A stretch of DNA of 34,933 nucleotides from the NCBI GenBank assembly GCA_022841745.1, contig JALHQW010000017.1, forward strand, positions 1-34,933, written 5' to 3'. This DNA comes from Saprospiraceae bacterium (GTDB taxonomy: Bacteria; Bacteroidota; Bacteroidia; Chitinophagales; Saprospiraceae). Shown piece after piece: positions 23,802 through 31,781 of this stretch. The first letter of the stretch is position 1; each line of letters begins with the position of its first letter. The translations under genes were made by a program, and so were the position numbers. Below the pieces are notes generated by a model. It was not told the origin of the DNA and did not search any database. It saw only the letters and a program-made list of their open reading frames with translations.

Positions 23802-24983
23802 ATGAAAAAAATAATGCTCGCCAAATTCCTCGTGATAGGGGTTTTGGCGATTCCAAAAGGACAATCCAACATCGAAACAGTACTGTCCTTGGTGGAGAAA
23901 AACAACAAAAACCTCGCCGCCGACCGGCAGTATTGGGAGGCCAAAAAGCTGGAATACAAGACTGGCCTGACCTTGCCGAATCCGACAGTGCAGGGCCAGT
24001 ACCTGTTCGGTTCCCCGGCAACTGCAGGCAACCAAACAGACTTTTTCGCCGTGCAGCCCTTCGATTTTCCGACGACCTACAAGAAACGGCGGGAACTGGC
24101 GGACGTGCAAGAAGCCCTTTCCACATCAGCCATCGCAGGGCGGCGGCAGGAGGTTCTGTTGGAAGCGAAACTGCTTTGCCTCGAAATGATTTACCGCAAC
24201 AAACTGGCGGCACAGCATGGTCAACGAAAGGCGGGACTGGAGAAACTGCTCGCCGATTTTAAAAGGAAACTGGACACGGGGGACGGCAATATTTTAGACG
24301 TGAACAAGACGAGGCTGCAACTATTGGAAATCAACCAGTTGCAAGCAGAGAACTCCGTCGAACTGCAAAAACTGCAAACGCAACTGGTGGGGCTGAACGG
24401 CGGTGAGGCGGTTGTTTTTCGGGATACCCTCTATCCACAATTGCCTGAAATTCAGTCATTTGAGGTAGTGGAAAAAGAATACGAAGCCGCTGACCCGCTT
24501 CGCCAAACCTTGGAACAGGAAAAGCGAATTGCCGAAAAACAACTGGATTTGGCGGAGGCATGGCGGCTGCCCAAGTTTGAGGCGGGTTACCATTACCAGG
24601 GCATTTTGGGGCAGCGTTTCAATGGCGTTCATGCTGGCGTGACGCTGCCGATTTGGGAGCAGAAATACCGAACGGAGTCGCAGCAGTCGCAAGTGCTTTT
24701 TGCTGAATTGCAATTGCAGGGCCACTTGAACGAGCATTTTTACGAAATTATGGAACTGTACGAGCGGCAGGCGGCGCTGCGCAGATCACTGAACGATTAT
24801 AGTGCAGCCATTGCTTCAGTTAGTAATACAGCGTTGCTGGACAAGGCCCTGCGCCTCGGCGAAATCACGACCATCGAGTATTTTTTGGAAATGAGTTTTT
24901 ACCAAAATGCATGGCTGCACTACCTCAAAACGGAGCGTGATTATCAGGTGGCGGTGGCGGAATTGATGCGGTACAAGTTGTAA
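23802..24983 (+). CDS. czcC: TolC-family outer membrane efflux protein, CzcC type
   Basis: A 393-residue protein with a short N-terminal hydrophobic signal (MLAKFLVIGVLAIPKGQS region) and two OEP-type coiled-coil halves: 'NKNLAADRQYWEAKKLEYKT' with 'LPNPTVQGQYLFG' in the first, and 'EKRIAEKQLDLAEAWRLPKF' with 'GVTLPIWEQKYRTESQQSQV' in the second. It forms the outer membrane exit duct for the CzcB/CzcA pump. It is the last gene of the operon; its stop is 133 bp before the double hairpin at 25117-25187, the probable transcription end. Confidence 0.9.
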   Translation: MKKIMLAKFLVIGVLAIPKGQSNIETVLSLVEKNNKNLAADRQYWEAKKLEYKTGLTLPNPTVQGQYLFGSPATAGNQTDFFAVQPFDFPTTYKKRRELADVQEALSTSAIAGRRQEVLLEAKLLCLEMIYRNKLAAQHGQRKAGLEKLLADFKRKLDTGDGNILDVNKTRLQLLEINQLQAENSVELQKLQTQLVGLNGGEAVVFRDTLYPQLPEIQSFEVVEKEYEAADPLRQTLEQEKRIAEKQLDLAEAWRLPKFEAGYHYQGILGQRFNGVHAGVTLPIWEQKYRTESQQSQVLFAELQLQGHLNEHFYEIMELYERQAALRRSLNDYSAAIASVSNTALLDKALRLGEITTIEYFLEMSFYQNAWLHYLKTERDYQVAVAELMRYKL

Positions 24984-25116
24984 ATAGATAAACGACGGTA
25001 AAGAGTGAATCAAACTTCTTAAACTTTCTGACTGCACCGGATTTTAATGAAAACCACAAAGCAAGGTTTTACCTGCTGATTTCGGGATTAGTTGATGTAT
25101 AAGTTGCCAAATGTCA

Positions 25117-25187
25117 CGCTGCCGAAGTGGACTTCGGCAGTACGGTCGAAAACCTCGTTCGTACTGCCAAAGTCCGCTTTGGCAGCG
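25117..25187. repeat. Double hairpin between convergent genes, probable bidirectional terminator
   Basis: The arms at 25117-25144 and 25160-25187 are inverted repeats (25 of 28 match: cgctgccRaagYggactYyggcagtacg, wobble positions differing). Each arm is itself a hairpin: ctgccgaagt/acttcggcag on the left and ctgccaaag/ctttggcag on the right. A T-run (cagttttta) follows on the plus strand. Two tandem small hairpins or one long stem can form. It lies between the ends of czcC and the SDR gene; nothing else is recognisable in that ~300-bp gap. Confidence 0.7.
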
Positions 25188-25286
25188 CAGTTTTTACAGG
25201 TTTTTCAGAACGCTTTTAAGGTATTAGCACTTTAGTTTGCGCCCCGATATTTTGCCCATAATCATCATCCATTCAACAAGTCAGCT

Positions 25287-26711
25287 TTACTTCACTAACG
25301 TATCAATCATCCCATTGAAGATAAAAAAATGAAACGGCAGCACGAGGTACCAGTAAACCCGACCCCAAAGCCCACGAGGGCGGAAGGTGGCCGTTTGAGA
25401 CAGCACCGCTTTACCGTCCTTTTCGGTGATGTGGAACTCCAGCCAAGCCTCGCCAGGCAGTTTCATCTCTGCGAATAGGAGCAGGCGCTTGCCCGCCCGG
25501 TCGGCGATGAGTACCCGCCAGAAATCGAGGGCATCGCCGGGGCTTAGTTCGTACGGGTGTGTGCGGCCCCTGCGCAGTCCCACGCCGCCTGCCATCTTGT
25601 CCATGTGGCCCCGGATTTTCCAAAGAAAGGTGCCGTAGTACCAGCCTTTGTTGCCGCCTATGCACCAGATGCGTTCCAGCACCTCGGCCTCGTTGCCGGA
25701 GAGGGTTCGGCTTTTTTCATCCTTGAAACAGCCGAACTTTGGCACCTCCACGTAATCCATCAGCTTAGGGTTGGTGTCGAAGGAACTGAAGGCGTCCTTC
25801 CAACTGCTCACCACCATGTTCTGCTCGATGCGTTGGAAGGCCATTTCCACCGCTGCTTTGTAGGATATTAGTTGGATGCCAAGGTCAACTGGCAGTTGGT
25901 TGGGGCGGCAGATGACGTTGATTTTCATGCTGTCCACGAGGTTGGTGGCGAGGTGGTAAGAGGTCGCAGTGATGAAATAAAGCCAATAGGAGGAAAGCTT
26001 GGGCGTCATCACCGGCACTGTCCATATATAGCGGCGCAGCTTTCGCACTTCTGCAAATTTCAACAACATCTGTTTGTAGCTCAGCACTTCTGGGCCGCCA
26101 ATGTCGAAGTCTTGGTTGTAGGTTTCCGTTCGACCTATGACGCCAGACAAAAACTGCACGACATTGCGAATGCTGATGGGCTGGCACAAGGTGTTGAGCC
26201 ATTTAGGGGCAATCATGACGGGCAGTTTTTCCACCAAATCCCGGATGATTTCGAAGGAGGCGCTGCCCGACCCGACGATGATGCCCGCTCGAAGTACCGT
26301 AACTGGCACTTTGCCGCTCCGCAATATTTTTTCCACTTCAAAACGACTGCTCAGGTGGTCGGAAAGCTCTGTTTCATTGACAATGCCGCTGAGGTAGATA
26401 ATCTGTTGGCACTGGGTAGCTTGTACCAATTTGCTAAAATTTACGGCAGTAGTGGCTTCCTTGCTCGAAAAATCGCCCTTGCTACTCATGGAATGGATGA
26501 GAAAATACGCCACGTCAAGGTCAGTGGGGAATGCAGTGGTCGGTGCTGGGTCAAGGAAGTCCACCTCGATGATTTCAAGGTGTTCATGCGTCATTCCCTC
26601 GAACCGCTTTCGGTTGCGGACGCAGCAATAAACGGTGTGTCCTTGTTCGAGCAATACGGGAAGCAGTCTTTGGCCGATATAGCCGTTGGCACCTGTGAGG
26701 AGTATTTTCAT
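25287..26711 (-). CDS. SDR-family NAD(P)-binding protein fused to DUF2867
   Basis: A 474-residue protein. The N-terminal half is an atypical short-chain dehydrogenase/NAD(P)H-binding Rossmann domain (MKILLTGANGYIGQRLLPVL; 'YFLIHSMSSKGDFSSKEATT'; 'IIYLSGIVNETELSDHLSSR'; 'VTVLRAGIIVGSGSASFEII'). The C-terminal ~150 residues match DUF2867 (GNKGWYYGTFLWKIRGHMDK; 'YELSPGDALDFWRVLIADRA'; 'RLLLFAEMKLPGEAWLEFHI'). The pair is common in Bacteroidota and Actinobacteria; the reaction is unknown. The C-terminal fold is START/polyketide-cyclase-like, so it may bind a lipid or isoprenoid. It is divergent from dps. Confidence 0.85.
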   Translation of the reverse strand: MKILLTGANGYIGQRLLPVLLEQGHTVYCCVRNRKRFEGMTHEHLEIIEVDFLDPAPTTAFPTDLDVAYFLIHSMSSKGDFSSKEATTAVNFSKLVQATQCQQIIYLSGIVNETELSDHLSSRFEVEKILRSGKVPVTVLRAGIIVGSGSASFEIIRDLVEKLPVMIAPKWLNTLCQPISIRNVVQFLSGVIGRTETYNQDFDIGGPEVLSYKQMLLKFAEVRKLRRYIWTVPVMTPKLSSYWLYFITATSYHLATNLVDSMKINVICRPNQLPVDLGIQLISYKAAVEMAFQRIEQNMVVSSWKDAFSSFDTNPKLMDYVEVPKFGCFKDEKSRTLSGNEAEVLERIWCIGGNKGWYYGTFLWKIRGHMDKMAGGVGLRRGRTHPYELSPGDALDFWRVLIADRAGKRLLLFAEMKLPGEAWLEFHITEKDGKAVLSQTATFRPRGLWGRVYWYLVLPFHFFIFNGMIDTLVK

Positions 26712-26801
26712 GTTTTTATAAACTTTAAAATAGCAGGAATGTTAGGCAGACGAATTAAGAAAGTGCACCAATTTTTAAAATCATCGTTTTTAAACGTGAA
26801 A

Positions 26802-27278
26802 ATGCAAACGTTAAATGCAATCGGTTTAAACAGTGGTAAGGCTGAAAATTTGGCCGAAAAACTGAACATCCTTCTGGCTAATTACTCCATTTTCTACCAA
26901 AACACCAGAGGGTATCATTGGCACATCAAAGGAGAGAAATTTTTTGAACTTCATTTGAAATTTGAAGAATTATACAATGATTTGTTGTTGAAGATTGATG
27001 AAGTAGCTGAAAGGATACTCACACTTGGGCATAACCCATTGCATAATTATTCGGATTACCGAAAGGCTTCAAAAATTGCAGAGAGCAATCAAGTAAGTGA
27101 TGGATATGAGGCGGTTGCCAATATTTTGGCTTGCTTTCAGACAATTATAATTCTTCAGCGGGAGTTGCTGCTATTGACAAACGATGCTGGAGACGAAGGG
27201 ACCAATGCCCTGATGAGCGATTATATTCGAGCACAGGAAAAGTTGGTCTGGATGTATTCTTCTTTCCTCAATAAATGA
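26802..27278 (+). CDS. dps: Dps/ferritin-like DNA-starvation protein
   Basis: A 158-residue Dps that stores iron and consumes peroxide. Ferroxidase residues fit the Dps pattern: His39 (GYHWHI), His51 (FFELHLKFEELYN), Asp66 and Glu70 (LLKIDEVAERI). The start at 26802 (MQTLNAIGLN) matches Dps N-termini in this phylum; an in-frame ATG at 26739 would add a basic extension of 21 residues. The frame is open far upstream only because it runs antisense through the SDR gene. It is AT-richer than its surroundings, like the two small genes that follow. Protection against light- or metal-driven oxidative stress fits the context. Confidence 0.93.
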   Translation: MQTLNAIGLNSGKAENLAEKLNILLANYSIFYQNTRGYHWHIKGEKFFELHLKFEELYNDLLLKIDEVAERILTLGHNPLHNYSDYRKASKIAESNQVSDGYEAVANILACFQTIIILQRELLLLTNDAGDEGTNALMSDYIRAQEKLVWMYSSFLNK

Positions 27279-27341
27279 GTCAACCTGTTTTGAATTAAGG
27301 TTTACTTGCCCTATAGTTTTTTCATTTTTAAAAATTAAATC

Positions 27342-27521
27342 ATGTTCAAAAAATTTACGGTAACGGACAAGTTACTATTTACTTCAGCATTTCTTTCCCT
27401 TATTTTTTCAGAATTTTTATGGTTTCGAGGTGAAAAAGAAGCTGCGTTGTTCATCGGTCTTTGGGTTCCATCAATCCTTGGGTTCGGTATCTACTTAAAA
27501 ATTTTAAATTTAACAAAATGA
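27342..27521 (+). CDS. Small two-helix membrane protein (59 aa)
   Basis: A 59-residue protein, MFKKFTVTDKLLFTSAFLSL onward to LKILNLTK, with two hydrophobic segments (about residues 11-28 and 36-54) separated by a charged turn (WFRGEKEAA). The A-rich stretch aaaaattaaatc precedes the ATG. It overlaps the next small gene by 4 nt (ATGA), which supports both being real. No family recognised. It lies 63 bp after dps and could be co-transcribed. Confidence 0.65.
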   Translation: MFKKFTVTDKLLFTSAFLSLIFSEFLWFRGEKEAALFIGLWVPSILGFGIYLKILNLTK

Positions 27522-27616
27522 CTGAGTTCATCCCTTATTTTGCAGGATTGATAACGATATTATTTGGTGTTGGATTTTATTTGGGTTTGCAAGAATTTAA
27601 GAAAATTGAGAAGTGA
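27518..27616 (+). CDS. Tiny single-helix membrane protein (32 aa)
   Basis: A 32-residue peptide, MTEFIPYFAGLITILFGVGF then YLGLQEFKKIEK, with one membrane segment (about residues 6-23) and a charged C-terminus. It begins inside the stop codon of the 59-residue gene (ATGA overlap), a coupling pattern typical of real small operons. Such mini-proteins often stabilise a membrane complex; no partner is evident here. Confidence 0.5.
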   Translation: MTEFIPYFAGLITILFGVGFYLGLQEFKKIEK

Positions 27617-27785
27617 GAATGATAAGTAAGCAAAGGCTTTGATAAATTCGAACCATAATTTTCAGGGAAATTTGACAATAAGCCTCAAATCTTTTTACGA
27701 AGTTTTTCAAAGAATAAAATAACTGTTTTAGGAACTCGATTCTGAATACCCTTCTCATTTTGATAGCGTAAAAAACCCATCATTT

Positions 27786-28769
27786 ATGGTAGGAGACCAT
27801 CCAATTCTTATCATCGGCGCAGGCATAGCCGGGCTATCTGCTGCGCAACGTTTGTCCGCCGCCAATATTCCCACGATTGTACTCGACAAGGGTAGGGGAG
27901 TAGGAGGGCGTATGGCTACCCGTCGTGCAGGTGAGGCGGTATTCGACCACGGTGCCCAATTCTTTTCCGCCAAAACGCCTGATTTTCAAAGATTTGTGAA
28001 CGTTGCAGTCGAACAAGGCATCGCAAAAGAATGGTGGCCCGCCATCGCTGATAACAAGTATCCACGTTGGGTGGGCAGCCAAGGAATGAATGCCGTACCA
28101 AAGCTGCTGGCCGAAAACTGCACAGTGCTCAAAGAAAAAAAAGTAGTAAAAATCGAAGCGGAAGGCGATGCATGGAAGGTGACGACCGATGACTCAGATA
28201 GTTATTTGGCATCGGCGCTGCTGGTAACCATCCCTGCTCCACAAGCCTTGGAATTGCTGGAAAACAATGGCATCCGTTTCACAGATAACCCGCTGACCCA
28301 AATCAATTACCATCCCTGCCTGGCCGTTTTGGCCACACTCGATGTCCCGTCTTCCATCCCCGCTCCCGGCGGGCTGCAAATCAATGGGGCAGTGGTCAGC
28401 TGGTTGGCCGATAATTTCAAAAAAGGCATTTCAAAACATCCGTCCGTTACCATTCATGGGTCACCGGAATTTAGCCAAAAACACTTGGATAGCGATTTGC
28501 AAGCTGCGGGCGCATTAATGCTGGAAGTGATGGCCGAGTTCATCCAGCCTGCCAAAGTGCTGGATTGGCAAATTCATCGGTGGCGGTACAGCTTGGCTTA
28601 TGAGCGGTATCCTTCAACGTATTTCGAAGCTGCAACGGTTGCCCCGCTGCTCTTTGGCGGCGATGGGTTTGGGATGGGGAATGTGGAAGGAGCTTATGTG
28701 TCGGGACAAGAAATGGCTTATTCCCTGATTGATAGATATCCATTGCCTTTATTTAAAGTTGGCAGTTAG
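27786..28769 (+). CDS. Renalase-like NAD(P)/FAD-dependent oxidoreductase
   Basis: A 327-residue flavoprotein. FAD-binding motif ILIIGAGIAGLSAAQRLSAA is followed by LDKGRGVGGRMATRR and FDHGAQFFSAKTPDFQRFV, which together mark the renalase-like branch of amine oxidase-type flavoproteins. The C-terminal 'RWRYSLAYERYPSTYFEAAT' and 'LLFGGDGFGMGNVEGAYVSG' close the FAD site. Bacterial renalases oxidise isomeric dihydro-NAD(P) forms; this function is possible but not proven. In aquatic bacteria such genes are often near light-related genes. It converges on the DUF2071 gene with a 22-bp gap. Confidence 0.85.
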   Translation: MVGDHPILIIGAGIAGLSAAQRLSAANIPTIVLDKGRGVGGRMATRRAGEAVFDHGAQFFSAKTPDFQRFVNVAVEQGIAKEWWPAIADNKYPRWVGSQGMNAVPKLLAENCTVLKEKKVVKIEAEGDAWKVTTDDSDSYLASALLVTIPAPQALELLENNGIRFTDNPLTQINYHPCLAVLATLDVPSSIPAPGGLQINGAVVSWLADNFKKGISKHPSVTIHGSPEFSQKHLDSDLQAAGALMLEVMAEFIQPAKVLDWQIHRWRYSLAYERYPSTYFEAATVAPLLFGGDGFGMGNVEGAYVSGQEMAYSLIDRYPLPLFKVGS

Positions 28770-28791
28770 ATTTTCCGTGTCACAACAAATT

Positions 28792-29502
28792 TTATCCAAT
28801 CCTCCGTTTAGGCTCTACCGTAATTCCCGAACCTTCAGCCAGCATCACCGAGGTAGGTTTCAATTGATTAAGCTCCGCAAAACCAGCACCATACAACTTC
28901 GCAAAATCCACGTCAATCCTGTGGTTTTTCACTTCATAGACCTCCCAGCGAGGATGCGTAACCTGGTACTCGTTGGTCTGTAAATCTGAGTATTTGGCAT
29001 AGCCCCAGTAGTGTTCCGTGATGAATTCCGCCTCGCTGCCGGGTGGCATTGGCATAGGCTGCGTGGCAGCATCCAAGTGGAAGGAGTGCCAGCGCCCTTG
29101 TTTTTTCCAGTCGTACTCAATGGTTTGTAATGCCCCGTCGTTGCGCCAGCCATGGCGCATGGGCACGGCTTCGTAATGCTCCTTATAGATGGTGTTAGCT
29201 ACAAAAGCGATGGCCCATTTCGGCACCAGTTCACTGATGAACACTACGCCCCGCCGCCACTCGCCCTTGGATTTGTGGCGGACGTAAAAACGCAGGTTCA
29301 CTTCTTCGAATTCGGTATGATATGGAATGTGAATGCCCAGCAGCCGCACTTTTTTGAACATAAAACCAACGAGGCTGGCGTAGCAACGCCCGTTCCAATT
29401 ATCCAATTCGGTGCCATGCGGCAAATAGGGCTTGAGTAGGTCGGGACTTACTTCGTAGTTGGCTAACGCCAGTTTTCGCCATTCGGCAGTAAGGAAACTC
29501 AT
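28792..29502 (-). CDS. DUF2071 (YqjF-like) protein
   Basis: A 236-residue protein matching DUF2071: 'MSFLTAEWRKLALANYEVSP' then LLKPYLPHGTELDNWNGRCY, 'SLVGFMFKKVRLLGIHIPYH', 'EVNLRFYVRH' and 'RRGVVFISELVPKWAIA'. The family has an acetoacetate-decarboxylase-like beta fold and unknown function. Length is normal for the family. It probably has its own transcript; the gap to the upstream 29546 gene is 43 bp and both lie on the minus strand, so read-through from the sigma factor operon is possible. Confidence 0.85.
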   Translation of the reverse strand: MSFLTAEWRKLALANYEVSPDLLKPYLPHGTELDNWNGRCYASLVGFMFKKVRLLGIHIPYHTEFEEVNLRFYVRHKSKGEWRRGVVFISELVPKWAIAFVANTIYKEHYEAVPMRHGWRNDGALQTIEYDWKKQGRWHSFHLDAATQPMPMPPGSEAEFITEHYWGYAKYSDLQTNEYQVTHPRWEVYEVKNHRIDVDFAKLYGAGFAELNQLKPTSVMLAEGSGITVEPKRRIG

Positions 29503-29545
29503 TCAATGAATATTTGGCTCCTAAACAGGCCATTGGTCATAATGT

Positions 29546-30988
29546 TTAGCGCAGCCAATAGTGGAAGCCAACCCCTAAGTTGACAGCTTGGAAGTAGTTC
29601 TTTACTGCGTCGTCTTGGTAAACGGGCGTAAAGCCCCTTTGGTAACCTGTGGACATGGACAGGGCAATTCTGGAGGAAATCCGGTAGCGCATGTCGAGGC
29701 CAATAGCATAGTCAAATGTCCATTTTTCGAGGTCGGTAACAGCTGGGGCACCGACGAAGGTTTTCCGCTGGTGGATGGCGGAATGCAAGGGATTCAAATC
29801 AGGTGTTTCCGATTCAACATCCAATATATGGTTGGCAATACCCCCGGCACGAATGCCCATTTGCCAATTGTTTTTTCCAAACCCATAGCGAAGCTGTAAG
29901 GGCAGGCTGAACAGCTGTGTTTTTTGACGGATTCGCAAATCTATATCCATCACTTCCCCTTCGTGGATAGTGGCGTCGCTGGCACGGGAAAGTACCATTT
30001 GAAGCGGGTATTCACCGAGCGAGGAGGGAAGGGAATGGTTGTACTGGTTATCGTAATTGCCATCATCGTGCTGGAATTCGCCATTGTGCGTAAAAGGTAC
30101 TGCTAAACTGTAATCCGTTTCTATTCGGGAGATATTGTAGTTCAGTCCCGTTAGTACCGACCAATTGCGATTGATGACGGCTTCAAGGCCAACGCCAGAT
30201 TGCCAGGAAAATAGTGCTTTTTGGTCACTGATAATATTGGGTTTCTCCCCCGTCAAGTGGTTGCCAGTTAGTGCAAGACCAGCATGAAGGCTTGCCACCA
30301 AGCCCAATCCTTTTTTTCTTAAAACAGGTATTCCCAAATTGTTGGGCAAATGGGGCTGTTCATTACGATTGGCAAGGAATGACAGCCGAGGATTTTGTAG
30401 CAAACTTGGAGCATTCATTAGTTGAGCTGACTGCAATTGGGGTTGATTATCCCGTATCTCCTCCATTGTACCAGAAGTTAAAAGTTGCTCAATATTTGTT
30501 TCATCAGAAAACAAATTTGGCTGCGCTTGTAAATTTTGAGGTGACCCGAAATTATTTAGGGAGGAATTGTATGGCTTATTGGGAGTAGCGGCTTGTTGAG
30601 GAGCCTCGTGGAATACTATAGGTGCAGCGCCCATCGCCAAAGCTGCTATTTCGCTGTTGTCATTCGAACGATTATCATTCCTTTTGCTTTGTTTTTCCTC
30701 GCAATCTTGTTGGATTTTCATCATCTCCTCTTCCATCCTGCCTACTGCTTGGATGTGAGTGCATTCCCTAACAATCAATGCCACAACCAACAAGCCAATG
30801 GCAACCCAAGGCCACAAGGACCTGCGGGTATCTTTCAATACCTGTTTACTGGCAGTCAACTCTTCTGATACGCCCGACCAAACTTTTCCGGATGGGACGT
30901 TCCAGCCGTCTCCAGCCGCTTCGCTCTGGGCCAATTTTTCTTGCAAAAGCCGCCGTAAATCCGATGTGTTTTTATCCTCGTTGCTCAT
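29546..30988 (-). CDS. Anti-sigma-like protein with one membrane helix and C-terminal beta-barrel-like domain
   Basis: A 480-residue protein. Residues 1-55 are a charged cytoplasmic region, with one membrane helix at about 58-74 (LWPWVAIGLLVVALIV). A long Asn/Gln-rich linker follows, and the C-terminal half from about residue 225 looks like a PorT/OmpW-type outer membrane beta-barrel with alternating patterns (GLVASLHAGLALTGNHLTGE; WSVLTGLNYNISRIETDYSL; 'LQLRYGFGKNNWQMGIRAGG') and a terminal 'VNLGVGFHYWLR'. It follows the ECF sigma gene by 5 bp, the usual place of an anti-sigma factor. Which membrane holds it is unclear: an inner membrane helix and an outer membrane barrel in one chain would have to span the envelope. 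Confidence 0.75.
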   Translation of the reverse strand: MSNEDKNTSDLRRLLQEKLAQSEAAGDGWNVPSGKVWSGVSEELTASKQVLKDTRRSLWPWVAIGLLVVALIVRECTHIQAVGRMEEEMMKIQQDCEEKQSKRNDNRSNDNSEIAALAMGAAPIVFHEAPQQAATPNKPYNSSLNNFGSPQNLQAQPNLFSDETNIEQLLTSGTMEEIRDNQPQLQSAQLMNAPSLLQNPRLSFLANRNEQPHLPNNLGIPVLRKKGLGLVASLHAGLALTGNHLTGEKPNIISDQKALFSWQSGVGLEAVINRNWSVLTGLNYNISRIETDYSLAVPFTHNGEFQHDDGNYDNQYNHSLPSSLGEYPLQMVLSRASDATIHEGEVMDIDLRIRQKTQLFSLPLQLRYGFGKNNWQMGIRAGGIANHILDVESETPDLNPLHSAIHQRKTFVGAPAVTDLEKWTFDYAIGLDMRYRISSRIALSMSTGYQRGFTPVYQDDAVKNYFQAVNLGVGFHYWLR

Positions 30989-30993
30989 TTTTT

Positions 30994-31539
30994 TTAAGCT
31001 GAAACCAAATCTATGATTTTTTGCTGTAATGCCAGCCTAGCTTTGTGCAACTGCGTCTTGGAGGTATTGACCGAAATACTGAACGTGTCTGCTATCTCTT
31101 GGTGAGAGTAGCCCTCCACCATGTAGAGGTTGAACACGGCTTTGTAACCTTCCGGCAATTCTTGAATCAACTGGGTGATTTCCTTGGCAGAAAGCATGGA
31201 GAGAATGTTCTCGCCTTGCACGGGAAGCATGTTCGCATAGTCGCTGACATCAGCAGGTGCGAACTGCAATTTTTTCTTGCGCAGTTGTTGTAGAACCTTG
31301 TTCAATATCACCTTGCGGACCCAGCCCTGTAAAGAGCCTTTTTCTAGGTCGAATTGGTGCAAATCCCTGAACACCTGCATAAAGCCATCCTGTAGGAAAT
31401 CCTCAGCCTCCGCTCGGTTTTTCGAATAACGCAGACACAGCATGAACATCTCGACTTTGTATTTGTCATACAAGGTTTGCTGGTGCCGGGGTTCTTCCCT
31501 TAAACAGCCTTTTACAAGAAATTCATCTGACATTGCCAC
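30994..31539 (-). CDS. ECF-type RNA polymerase sigma factor
   Basis: A 181-residue sigma-70 family factor with regions 2 and 4. Region 2 reads 'YDKYKVEMFMLCLRYSKNRA' then EAEDFLQDGFMQVFRDL; region 4 reads LPEGYKAVFNLYMVEGYSHQ then EIADTFSISVNTSKTQLHKA. The start may be at 31539 or at the ATG two codons later. It is co-transcribed with the anti-sigma-like gene and divergent from the DUF4397 genes. It may control those surface proteins, but the nearest plus-strand promoter is of housekeeping type. Confidence 0.93.
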   Translation of the reverse strand: MAMSDEFLVKGCLREEPRHQQTLYDKYKVEMFMLCLRYSKNRAEAEDFLQDGFMQVFRDLHQFDLEKGSLQGWVRKVILNKVLQQLRKKKLQFAPADVSDYANMLPVQGENILSMLSAKEITQLIQELPEGYKAVFNLYMVEGYSHQEIADTFSISVNTSKTQLHKARLALQQKIIDLVSA

Positions 31540-31607
31540 AACATTTTCTTAATGAAAAACCCATGTGCGTGCATCGCCTAAAAGGTTGCCTATCGAACAG
31601 AAGATTC

Positions 31608-31636
31608 TTGAAATGGTTTTTGATACAGTAGTTTTG
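31608..31636 (+). promoter_or_regulatory. Bacteroidota-type promoter for the first DUF4397 gene
   Basis: TTG at 31608-31610, an 18-bp spacer and TAGTTTTG at 31629-31636 match the phylum consensus. Transcription would start near 31643, leaving a leader of about 135 nt that contains the conserved pre-start block at 31746-31781. It lies in the 239-bp region between the divergent sigma factor and DUF4397 genes. Confidence 0.65.
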
Positions 31637-31745
31637 TTTAGGTTTTTTTTAAGAAAAATTAAACAGTCAGGCAACCATCTGTAACCTTCCTGCACATATC
31701 CACTTGACTGTAAACCTAATTATCTAACCGAAATCCGGGGGGCAT

Positions 31746-31781
31746 CCCAAGCTTCGGGTTTCCAATCAAAAAAATGTTATG
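31746..31781 (+). promoter_or_regulatory. Conserved pre-start leader with overlapping mini-ORF, copy 1
   Basis: The last ~35 nt before the first DUF4397 gene share a pattern with those before the second: cccaag, gggtttc, aa, caaaaaaatgt, then the ATG. An upstream ATG at 31774 opens a 2-codon frame (ATG TTA TGA) whose stop overlaps the true ATG at 31779, so re-initiation could set expression. The A-run probably serves as the ribosome-loading region. Confidence 0.5.

Noticed and set aside
25872-26801. Apparent 468-residue plus-strand protein ending in Dps
   Set aside because: The first 310 codons are antisense to the SDR-DUF2867 gene and show no family; only the part from 26802 is a Dps protein.
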